Assembly (NCBI GenBank): GCA_007570915.1
Contig: RKSK01000019.1
Span: 1 to 14,204, forward strand
Reading direction: 5' to 3'
DNA: 14,204 bases
Source of the DNA: Cenarchaeum sp.
Lineage (GTDB): Archaea; Thermoproteota; Nitrososphaeria; Nitrososphaerales; Nitrosopumilaceae
In this document: positions 6,519-12,677 of the stretch, one piece after another
Numbering within the stretch: the first letter of the stretch is position 1
How the letters are laid out: the number at the start of each line of letters is the position of its first letter
Program-made: the position numbers and the translations under genes
Notes under the pieces: model-generated
What the model was told of the DNA's origin: nothing
The model's input: the letters and a program-made list of their open reading frames with translations, nothing else
Database searches by the model: none

Positions 6519-7269
6519 CGGTCTCGGCCTCCGCGGCCCTCTCGAGTATGAGGTCCACCATCATCGGGTCGGTTCCAAGGTGGCGCGTCACGACCGCCTT
6601 GCCTATGCCCGAGGAGGCCTCCAGCGCGGGGCTGAGGTCGGCGTTCACGTCGCGCTTCACGTGCGCGCCCTCGTGCAAAAAGTAAAAGACGATCACCAGC
6701 ACGCGCGGCTCCATCCTCGCGCACCTGGCGATGCCGCTTGCGATGTCGGGCTGCTCTATCTCCAGCAGGCAGTATGACGCGTTCCTGTACCTTGGCCTGA
6801 GCCTGTCGACGAGGTAGTCCAGGGACCTCTTTGCGTTGGGGTCCACGCTGCCGTGGCCTATGACAAGGACGTCAACGTCGGCGTCGTCCACCCCGGAGAG
6901 GCCCTCGCCGTTGAGCGCGTCGCGCACGCGGCTCTCCACGAGCCTGACGAGCGTGGGGTGCATCCTCATGGGCCTCGTGACTATTATCCTCGTTGTCGTC
7001 ATGGACTGCTCGCGCATCGCGTCGCGGACGGCGACCTTTAGCTTTTTTCCCGGGTACAAAAAGTACGGCACTATGGTGAGCGTGTCAAGGCCCTCGTCGA
7101 GCGCGCGCGACAGCCCCTCGGGCATGAACGGCGGGAGGACCTCCAAAAAGCAGTACGCCGCATAGTCGTACCCGCCCCCCTCCATGGCGCGCGCGCATAT
7201 CTCGTCAAGCTCGGCCCTGACCTCGGCCTCCCTGCTCCCCCTGTCGACAATGAGCATCCCGCGCCTCAT
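6508..7269 (-). CDS. cbiX: Sirohydrochlorin cobaltochelatase CbiX
   Basis: Inserts cobalt into sirohydrochlorin, the first committed step of the early-cobalt route. The 253-residue protein is a long-form CbiX made of two homologous halves. The second half has the complete metal-site signature GHGS (His 139) and FYFLHEGAHVKRD (His 199 and 203). The first half keeps the fold signatures but reads VDRGS where GHGS is expected (Arg 10 for His) and PYFLYPGKKLK where the second His lies. It therefore looks catalytically silent, as in some related two-domain chelatases. The ATG overlaps the cbiG stop by 4 bases (ATGA), and a GAGG lies just upstream. The related iron/nickel chelatase roles are possible; the cbi context favours cobalt. 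Confidence 0.88.
   Translation of the reverse strand: MRRGMLIVDRGSREAEVRAELDEICARAMEGGGYDYAAYCFLEVLPPFMPEGLSRALDEGLDTLTIVPYFLYPGKKLKVAVRDAMREQSMTTTRIIVTRPMRMHPTLVRLVESRVRDALNGEGLSGVDDADVDVLVIGHGSVDPNAKRSLDYLVDRLRPRYRNASYCLLEIEQPDIASGIARCARMEPRVLVIVFYFLHEGAHVKRDVNADLSPALEASSGIGKAVVTRHLGTDPMMVDLILERAAEAETGAN
6528..6532 (-). promoter_or_regulatory. Shine-Dalgarno site for cbiC
   Basis: GGAGG inside the end of cbiX, 9 bases before the GTG at 6518. It decides the cbiC start and fits a gene that lacks its own promoter and depends on an operon transcript. Confidence 0.55.
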
Positions 7270-8324
7270 TGGGCAACCCTCGCCACGGCAAGCGTCAGGT
7301 CCGGGGGGTATTTCTGCTTTTCCACGATGAGCGCCCCGCCGCGCGACGAGACGATCGCCGCGGCCTCGGAGACGCTCGGCGTCCCCTCTAGGCGGTCCAC
7401 GACCCGCGAGGGGTTTGGCGCGCCCGCCGCGGCGAGCTCTCCCCTGTCGACGAGCTCCAGGCCGACGCCCAGGGCGCGCGCGGCCTCTGCGAGGCCCTTG
7501 ACGTCGGCGGGCTTTTTGACCGACGCGAGGCGCGCGACGCACATGGGGCTCAGCGACGCGCCGCGGAGCGCCCCCTCGATGCACTCGAGTATCTTTGCGG
7601 CCGGCGTGTCCCTGTGGACCCCCACGCCGACCACGAGCGTCCTGGGCCTGTACACGACGGCGGGCATCGGCGGGGCCCCGTCAAGCGTGTCCGAGACGAC
7701 AAGCGCGCCGGCGCAGCCGGACCCGCAGAGCTCCTCCCTGCTGGCGTACGCCGTGACGTTTGGGGGAAGGGGGCCTCCTGCCAGCGCGCCGCGCTCGCCG
7801 GCCCCCTGCCAGACGCCAATGGCCTCGCCGTTTACCATCATTGCGCTCACGCGCGTGACATGCCCGTCGCCGTCTATCCTCCACCCCCTGTCGCGGCCCA
7901 CCATGTCCACGGCGATCGTGCCGGTGACGTCGGCTGCCGTGGTTACGACGGGAACCGCGCCGATGCCCGCGGCTATGTCGCGCGCAAGCGCGTTGGCCCC
8001 GCCGAGGTGTCCCGACAGCGCGCTTATCGCAAAGCCGCCGGCGTCATCCACCACGACAACGGCGGGGTCGGACTTTTTTCCGCGCAGGTGGGGCGCGACG
8101 AGGCGTATCACGGCGCCCAGCGAGAATATGCACACGAGCGCCTCCATCGAGGCAAACAGGCCGCCCACCCTCTCGGCGGCCGGCCCGCCAAACCACGACA
8201 CGCCCCCCTGCCCGTCGTCAAGCTTTGAGGGCGCATAAACCGACCATGACGGGTGCAGCGAGGATATGCGGCGGGCCGTGGCCAGGCCTCCCCTGGTGAT
8301 TGCGACTATGGCGACGCGCTCCAC
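7266..8324 (-). CDS. cbiG: Cobalt-precorrin-5A hydrolase CbiG
   Basis: Opens the delta-lactone of cobalt-precorrin-5A and releases the extruded two-carbon unit during ring contraction. The 352-residue protein has the three CbiG parts in order. The N-terminal domain has FSLGAVIRLVAPHL, VVVVDDAGGFAISALSGHLGGAN and VVTTAADVTGT. A middle linker follows. The C-terminal CbiG/CobE-like domain begins LVVGVGVHRDTPAAKI and includes SVKKPADVKGL and PSVSEAAA. The frame stays open far upstream into cbiD, but homology begins at VERVAIVAITRGG, so the GTG at 8324 is chosen. A TATA-like box (8347-8354) lies 26 bases before it, overlapping the cbiD stop. The stop overlaps the cbiX start. Confidence 0.92.
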   Translation of the reverse strand: MERVAIVAITRGGLATARRISSLHPSWSVYAPSKLDDGQGGVSWFGGPAAERVGGLFASMEALVCIFSLGAVIRLVAPHLRGKKSDPAVVVVDDAGGFAISALSGHLGGANALARDIAAGIGAVPVVTTAADVTGTIAVDMVGRDRGWRIDGDGHVTRVSAMMVNGEAIGVWQGAGERGALAGGPLPPNVTAYASREELCGSGCAGALVVSDTLDGAPPMPAVVYRPRTLVVGVGVHRDTPAAKILECIEGALRGASLSPMCVARLASVKKPADVKGLAEAARALGVGLELVDRGELAAAGAPNPSRVVDRLEGTPSVSEAAAIVSSRGGALIVEKQKYPPDLTLAVARVAQ

Positions 8325-8346
8325 GCCGCGGGCCGCGGCGCGTTGG

Positions 8347-8354
8347 TATAATAT
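8347..8354 (-). promoter_or_regulatory. Internal TATA-like box of cbiG
   Basis: Minus-strand ATATTATA spans the 31-base cbiD-cbiG gap, just after the cbiD stop codon, centred 26 bases before the GTG at 8324. It suggests a second, leaderless start of transcription inside the cbi operon. Confidence 0.5.
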
Positions 8355-8355
8355 C

Positions 8356-9438
8356 CTATTCGCGGGGCCACTCGGCCAGGACGCCCCCGTCAAAGCCGAG
8401 CAGCGTGACGCTAACGCGGACGTTGCCCCCGCCGTGGCCCTCCATCTCGGCCTGCGCGCGCCTGGCGATCCCCTCAAAAAACCCCGCAATACCGTGGGCC
8501 TGCGCGATCTCGCCGGCGTGGCGCGCGGTGTTTGCGGCGGCGATCTCGCCGGCGGCCCCGTCGCCGGCGCCGCACTCGCGCGCGATGCGCGCGAGGAGCG
8601 CGGTGTCGACCTTTGAGCCCTTGACGTGCGTCTGCTTGGCGCCGGCGGCGAGCTTTGCCATCTTGCCGACAAACCCGAATATGCGCACGCGGCGAATCCC
8701 CGCGCGCGCGCACTCGCGCACGGAATACCCCGCAAAGTCGCCCATCTGCACATAGCAGTGGTCCCGCAGGCCCGCGAGGCCCCTGGCGGCCTCCTCGCTG
8801 CGCCCCCCGGTGGTCAGGGCCACCTCCACCTCGCCCATCGCGGCTGCGACGCCGATGCCCTGCCGTACCGAGGCGGCAAACGCGGCGGTCGAAAAGGGCA
8901 CGACGATCCCGCTGGTCCCGAGTATCGATATGCCGCCGACTATGCCGAGCCGCGGGTTGTCGGTTTTCGTGGCGATCTCGGCCCCGTTTGCCACCGAGAC
9001 CGTCACCCTGACGCCGCTGCGCGCGAGCGCGCGCGCGCCGGCCTCGCGCACGCCGCCCTCGATCATCCTGCGCGGGACGGGATTTATCGCCGGCGCGCCA
9101 ATCTCGAGGCCCAGGCCGGGCTTTGTGACCGTCCCCACGCCCTCGCCCCCGAGCACCTCGACCGCCCCGGCCGCGCCGGCCAGCTCGCACTCGACGGAAA
9201 TCTCGGCGCCGTGGGTGACGTCGGGGTCGTCGCCCCCGTCCTTTATCACCGAGCAGCGCGCCCTGTTATGCGAAAACTCGCACGACGCGACGCGTATGCG
9301 CAGCGAGCCGCCGCGCGGAAGGGGGACGTCCACGGCGCCCGTGCGGGACTGCGAGGCGATGCTAGACATGCACGCCCTCGCGGCCGCCGCGGCGGCCGCC
9401 CCCGTCGTGAACCCCGTTCGCATCCCCTTGCCGCCCAT
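8356..9438 (-). CDS. cbiD: Cobalt-precorrin-5B C1-methyltransferase CbiD
   Basis: SAM-dependent methylation at C-1 of the corrin ring after CbiG has acted. The 360-residue protein starts with the family signature MRTGFTTG (residues 6-13). It carries VTKPGLGLEIGAPAINPVPR in the middle and NPRLGIVGGISILGTSGIV, then FVGKMAKLAAGAKQTHVKGSKVD in the C-terminal half; these are the most conserved CbiD segments. Length is normal. First gene of the minus-strand operon cbiD-cbiG-cbiX-cbiC. The ATG at 9438 is supported by a TATA-like box 28 bases upstream. An Ala run (AAAAAAARA) replaces the Cys often seen after FTTGT in the family, so that residue is absent here. Confidence 0.94.
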   Translation of the reverse strand: MGGKGMRTGFTTGAAAAAAARACMSSIASQSRTGAVDVPLPRGGSLRIRVASCEFSHNRARCSVIKDGGDDPDVTHGAEISVECELAGAAGAVEVLGGEGVGTVTKPGLGLEIGAPAINPVPRRMIEGGVREAGARALARSGVRVTVSVANGAEIATKTDNPRLGIVGGISILGTSGIVVPFSTAAFAASVRQGIGVAAAMGEVEVALTTGGRSEEAARGLAGLRDHCYVQMGDFAGYSVRECARAGIRRVRIFGFVGKMAKLAAGAKQTHVKGSKVDTALLARIARECGAGDGAAGEIAAANTARHAGEIAQAHGIAGFFEGIARRAQAEMEGHGGGNVRVSVTLLGFDGGVLAEWPRE

Positions 9439-9461
9439 CGCCGCGGCGCCAGGGCCGTTGT

Positions 9462-9473
9462 GTAATATCTCTT
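9462..9473 (-). promoter_or_regulatory. TATA-like box of the cbiDGXC operon
   Basis: Minus-strand AAGAGATATTAC is centred about 28 bases before the cbiD ATG at 9438, in the 83-base divergent gap shared with the epimerase gene. Confidence 0.55.
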
Positions 9474-9489
9474 AGCGCCCCCCGGGCAG

Positions 9490-9498
9490 GCTTTAAAG
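9490..9498 (+). promoter_or_regulatory. TATA-like box of the epimerase-like gene
   Basis: GCTTTAAAGC-type palindromic A/T island, centred 27 bases before the ATG at 9522. It lies back to back with the cbiD promoter. Confidence 0.6.
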
Positions 9499-9521
9499 CG
9501 ATCCTGCGCGGCGCGGCGCGC

Positions 9522-10349
9522 ATGCGCGACAGCGTTGCCGTGACCGGCGCGTCGGGGTACGTGGGCCGCAACCTGCGCCGGCACCTGGCGCGCAGGGGGA
9601 TCAGGGCCGTCTGCCTCACGAGGCGCCCGCTCGCGGCCCGCGCCACGGAGACCGTCGTGGCCGGCCCGTGGGCGTCGGCGCGCGCGGCCCGTGCGCTGCG
9701 CGCGTGCCGCGCAATGGTGCACCTTGCCGGCGTGGGGAGGCACTCTGGCCAGGGGGGCTACTCGCAGAACGCGGCCCTGGCCGAGGAGGCCGTCCGCGCG
9801 TGCCGCCGCGCGCGCGTCCCCAAGATCGTCTTTGTCAGTGGCCTGGGGGCCGACTCGCGCGCGACGGCCTACTTTGCCTCAAAGATGGCCGCCGAGCGCG
9901 CAATCTCTCGGTCGGGAATCGCGCACGCGATATTTCGGGCCTCGTACATCATGGGGAGGGGGGACGCGCTGAGCTCAAAGGTGCGCCGCATGGCGCGCGC
10001 CGGCCGCGTGGCCGTGCCCGGCACGGGCAGGTACGCCATGCAGCCGGTCCACATAGACGACGCGTGCGCCGTCCTCGCAGGCGAGGCCATGAGGCCCGGC
10101 TCGAGGCGCACGCTGGACCTGGTCGGGCCGGAACGCGTCACGTACAGGCGCCTTGCGGGGGCGCTGGCCGGCGGCGCGCGCCTCCGCGCGGTGCCGATGG
10201 AGTCGGCCATTCGCGAGGCCGCGCGCAGCGCGCGCGCGCCCTATGACCTCGACGAGCTGGCGCTGCTCGCCGGCGGCTTTGTGGGCGACCACGCGCGCCT
10301 CAGGAGGGCCGCGCGCATGGGCTTTATGGGCCTGCGGTCCATGCTATAG
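9522..10349 (+). CDS. NAD(P)-dependent epimerase/NmrA-like protein
   Basis: A 275-residue extended short-chain dehydrogenase/reductase. The Rossmann nucleotide-binding motif TGASGYVG lies at residues 8-15, VHLAGVG at about 66-72, IVFVSGLGA at about 102-110, and YFASK gives the Y117-x-x-x-K121 pair seen in active family members. FRASYIMGRGD and the PVHIDDAC segment match the atypical branch that includes the complex I subunit NDUFA9 and NmrA-like proteins. Substrate unknown: it could be a sugar-nucleotide or lipid-related reductase, or a structural NAD(P) sensor. There is no functional link to the flanking cbi genes. Its stop overlaps that of metK by 6 bases. Confidence 0.83.
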   Translation: MRDSVAVTGASGYVGRNLRRHLARRGIRAVCLTRRPLAARATETVVAGPWASARAARALRACRAMVHLAGVGRHSGQGGYSQNAALAEEAVRACRRARVPKIVFVSGLGADSRATAYFASKMAAERAISRSGIAHAIFRASYIMGRGDALSSKVRRMARAGRVAVPGTGRYAMQPVHIDDACAVLAGEAMRPGSRRTLDLVGPERVTYRRLAGALAGGARLRAVPMESAIREAARSARAPYDLDELALLAGGFVGDHARLRRAARMGFMGLRSML

Positions 10350-11510
10350 GCCCGCGGCGCGGCGCAGCTCGCCGGCCATGTCCGTGCGCTCCCACGTAAA
10401 CCCGTCGCCGTCGCGCCCAAAGTGGCCGTACGCCGCCGTCTGCGCGTATATCGGCCTCTTGAGGTCAAGCCTCGATATTATCGCAGACGGCCTCATGTCA
10501 AAGAGCTCGCGAGCATGCTCCTCTATGCGCGTCTCGGGGACGCTCTCGGTCCCAAACGCGTTGACCATGAGCGACACGGGCTCGGCGACGCCTATGGCGT
10601 ACGCGACCTGGACCTCGCAGCGCGCGGCAAGGCCCGCGGCGACGATGTTCTTTGCGACATAGCGGCACATGTAGCACGCCGAGCGGTCAACCTTTGAGGG
10701 ATCCTTGCCGGAGAACGCGCCGCCGCCGTGCCTGCCAAAACCGCCGTAGGTGTCGACGATTATCTTTCTCCCCGTGAGGCCCGCGTCGCCGTGCGGGCCG
10801 CCTATCTCGAACTTGCCCGTGGGGTTTACGTGGATGTCAATGCCGTCGCGCCAGAGCGCGCCGCACGCGGGCCTTATCACCCTGGAGACCACGGTGTCCC
10901 TGATCTCCCCGTTTGTGACGCCGGGGGCGTGCTGCGTGGAGACGACGACGGCCTCTATCCCCGCGGGCCTCCCGCCCTCGTACCTGACTGACACCTGCGA
11001 CTTGCCGTCGGGGCGGATCCACGAAACCTCGCCGGACTTGCGCAGGGAGGCAAGGCGCCGCGTCATGGCGTGCGCGAGCATTATGGGCAGCGGCATGAGC
11101 TCCGGCGTCTCGTCCGTCGCGTACCCGAACATGAGGCCCTGGTCGCCGGCCCCCTGCTCGCCGCCGTCGCCGGCCGTGACGCCGCGGCTGATGTCCGGGC
11201 TCTGCGGGTGGAGCCTCATGTCCACCTTGCAAGAGTCGGCGTCAAACTCGAGGGCTGGGTCGTCGTACCCGATGTCGCGCACGACCCTGCGGACGATCCC
11301 CTCCTGCTCGGCCTCGCCGATTCCGGCACGCGTGGTCACCTCGCCGGCGACCGCGATAAACCCCGTCGTTATCATCGCCTCGACGGCCACCCTCGAGTCG
11401 GGGTCCCCGGCGATGAACGCGTCGACGAGGGCGTCGGAGACCTGGTCGCATATCTTGTCGGGGTGGCCCTCCGTCACGGATTCCGAGGTGAACAGGTATC
11501 CACGCGCCAA
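10344..11510 (-). CDS. metK: S-adenosylmethionine synthetase MetK, bacterial type
   Basis: Makes S-adenosylmethionine from methionine and ATP; cytoplasmic. The 388-residue protein has all the bacterial/eukaryotic-type MAT signatures: LFTSESVTEGHPDKICDQVS (6-25, with catalytic His 16), GAGDQGLMFGYA (120-131), and GGFGRHGGGAFSGKDPSKVD (256-275). It is not the divergent archaeal MAT family. The frame is open well upstream, but the protein should begin MAR-YLF, and the codon there is TTG (11508-11510). No ATG or GTG fits as well, so I call a TTG start. It lies 14 bases after the LSm stop and shares its transcript. It may supply SAM to the corrin methyltransferases, but that link is inference. Confidence 0.93.
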   Translation of the reverse strand: MARGYLFTSESVTEGHPDKICDQVSDALVDAFIAGDPDSRVAVEAMITTGFIAVAGEVTTRAGIGEAEQEGIVRRVVRDIGYDDPALEFDADSCKVDMRLHPQSPDISRGVTAGDGGEQGAGDQGLMFGYATDETPELMPLPIMLAHAMTRRLASLRKSGEVSWIRPDGKSQVSVRYEGGRPAGIEAVVVSTQHAPGVTNGEIRDTVVSRVIRPACGALWRDGIDIHVNPTGKFEIGGPHGDAGLTGRKIIVDTYGGFGRHGGGAFSGKDPSKVDRSACYMCRYVAKNIVAAGLAARCEVQVAYAIGVAEPVSLMVNAFGTESVPETRIEEHARELFDMRPSAIISRLDLKRPIYAQTAAYGHFGRDGDGFTWERTDMAGELRRAAGL

Positions 11511-11524
11511 GAGCGCACCCGGGC

Positions 11525-11767
11525 CTAGAGGTCCTTCTCCAGCTTTATGAAGAGCACGTTGTTGCCGCGGAGTATGGCCCGCGCATAGTTCGCCACGGGC
11601 CTCCCCTCGCGGAGCTCCCTGGCGTCGGTCATTATGAGGTTCATGTACGTGTCGACGCTGTCCATCCTGCCCTGGTACTCGGTCTCGTTCTTGAGCCTGA
11701 CGGTGACCCGCTTTTTCGTGCACCGCTGCAGCGTGGAGAGCGGGCGCTTTCCCTCTGTCGACGACAC
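11525..11767 (-). CDS. LSm/Sm-like RNA-binding protein
   Basis: An 80-residue archaeal LSm protein, expected to form a ring that binds U-rich RNA. The Sm1 motif runs from KKRVTVRLKN (about 18-27) to DTYMNLIMTDA (39-49), with the RNA-contacting D39, Y41 and N43. Sm2 is ILRGNNVLFIKL (65-76) with R67-G68-N69. Length is standard. The frame is open for 22 codons more, but no homology lies there. The GTG at 11767 precedes SSTEGKRPLSTLQ, where the family begins. The TATA-like GGCTTTTAACC is about 41 bases upstream, so unlike its neighbours this gene would have a short leader of roughly 15 bases. Followed at once by metK on the same strand. Confidence 0.9.
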   Translation of the reverse strand: MSSTEGKRPLSTLQRCTKKRVTVRLKNETEYQGRMDSVDTYMNLIMTDARELREGRPVANYARAILRGNNVLFIKLEKDL

Positions 11768-11802
11768 TATGCCATCACTTGCGCGGGTGGGGGGCCGTGG
11801 TA

Positions 11803-11813
11803 GGTTAAAAGCC
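11803..11813 (-). promoter_or_regulatory. TATA-like box of LSm-metK
   Basis: Minus-strand GGCTTTTAACC in the divergent LSm/RadB gap. Its distance to the LSm GTG (about 41 bases) predicts a short 5' leader. Confidence 0.5.
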
Positions 11814-11835
11814 TTTACGCAAATCCGGCGCAACC

Positions 11836-11843
11836 GGTTTAAG
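11836..11843 (+). promoter_or_regulatory. TATA-like box of the RadB-like gene
   Basis: GGTTTAAG is centred 26 bases before the ATG at 11866 and lies about 30 bases from the oppositely oriented LSm box. Confidence 0.6.
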
Positions 11844-11865
11844 CGGCGGCTCGCCGCGCGCCCCC

Positions 11866-12531
11866 ATGGCCGAGCCGACGGGGTTTGCGCGCCTCGACTC
11901 CCTCCTTGGGGGGGGCCTCGGAGGGGGGGCCATAACGGACGTCTACGGGCCGGCCGGCTCGGGCAAGACGCAGCTGGCCAAGCAGGCCGCCGCGGCCTGC
12001 CTGGCGCGGGGGGGAAGCGCGGTCCTCGTCGACACGACGGGCAAGTTTAGGCCCGCGCGCGTGCTCGCCATGCTGCGCGCCGCCGGCGCGCCGGCCTCGG
12101 CCCTTGAGCGCCTCGGCGTGGTCCGCGCGACTAGCGTCGCCGAGCAGGCCGCCGCGGTCGCGCCGATCTCCGGCGGCGGCGCGGACCTCGCCATAGTCGA
12201 CAGCGTGACTGACCTCTTCTCGCTAGAGTACGGGCGCGAGGCGCAGGTGCCAGAAAAGAACGAGCTGTTTATGGCCCACATGCGCGACCTCGCCCGCCTT
12301 GCGCTGCGCAGGTCAATCCCCGTCCTCGTCACCAACATGGTCAGGGAGTTTGGGGGCGTCGAGCGCGAGAACCTGCAGGCGTCGATAAGGCAGTTTGCGC
12401 ACGCGCGCGTGCGCCTCTCCGGCGCGGGCCCGCGCCGCCTGGGCACGGTGACGCTCCCGGGGTCGTCCGCGGGGTTTGCGTACCGCGTGGGGGAGGCCGG
12501 CCTCTGCGACGACCCTGCCCAAGATATTTAA
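11866..12531 (+). CDS. radB: RadB-like RecA-family ATPase
   Basis: A 221-residue single-domain RecA/RadA-fold protein. It opens TGFARLDSLLGGGL, the usual lead-in to the core, then Walker A GPAGSGKTQ (28-36), Walker B LAIVDSVTDLF (108-118), FMAHMRDLARLA, and the VLVTNM segment found in RadA/RadB/DMC1 proteins. It lacks the N-terminal helix-hairpin-helix domain of RadA, which with its length fits RadB or another short RadA paralogue acting in recombinational repair. Known RadB proteins bind DNA and modulate RadA; whether this one does is inference. It is divergent from LSm, and its stop codon is part of the TATA-like box of the next gene. Confidence 0.85.
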   Translation: MAEPTGFARLDSLLGGGLGGGAITDVYGPAGSGKTQLAKQAAAACLARGGSAVLVDTTGKFRPARVLAMLRAAGAPASALERLGVVRATSVAEQAAAVAPISGGGADLAIVDSVTDLFSLEYGREAQVPEKNELFMAHMRDLARLALRRSIPVLVTNMVREFGGVERENLQASIRQFAHARVRLSGAGPRRLGTVTLPGSSAGFAYRVGEAGLCDDPAQDI

Positions 12532-12532
12532 C
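12524..12532 (+). promoter_or_regulatory. TATA-like box of the microprotein gene
   Basis: ATATTTAAC includes the stop codon of the RadB-like gene (12529-12531) and is centred about 30 bases before the ATG at 12558. It points to a separate transcript for the microprotein and possibly the helicase. Confidence 0.55.
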
Positions 12533-12557
12533 TTGCCGCGCGCGCGCGCGCCGCAGA

Positions 12558-12677
12558 ATGGCGGGGATATTCGACGCTATACCCGTGCTAGCCGTGGTAA
12601 TCTTTGCGGCCGGCCTGGTGGGGGCCATGGCCTATGAGAGGTCGAGGCGGGCAAACGCGGGCAAGGGGACCGGCTGA
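12558..12677 (+). CDS. 39-residue single-pass membrane microprotein
   Basis: A short frame starting ATG at 12558 and ending TGA at 12675-12677. The protein has a brief N-terminus (MAGIFDAIP), one hydrophobic helix of about 20 residues (VLAVVIFAAGLVGAMAY, about 10-26) and a basic tail (ERSRRANAGKG). By the positive-inside rule the tail would face the cytoplasm. I do not recognise a family. Support: a TATA-like box at the same spacing as for the other genes, a clean membrane-protein pattern, and no other gene in the 100-base gap. It overlaps the preferred helicase start by 44 bases in another frame. Function unknown. Confidence 0.6.
   Translation: MAGIFDAIPVLAVVIFAAGLVGAMAYERSRRANAGKGTG

Noticed and set aside
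7266..8753. Longer cbiG start within cbiD giving a 495-residue protein
   Set aside because: The added 143 residues are an antisense-like shadow of cbiD coding sequence with no CbiG homology, and the TATA-like box at 8347-8354 supports the GTG at 8324.
12537..12553. Alternating CG run considered as a Z-DNA-forming or regulatory element
   Set aside because: Similar CG-rich stretches occur throughout the window, so it is not distinct from background composition.
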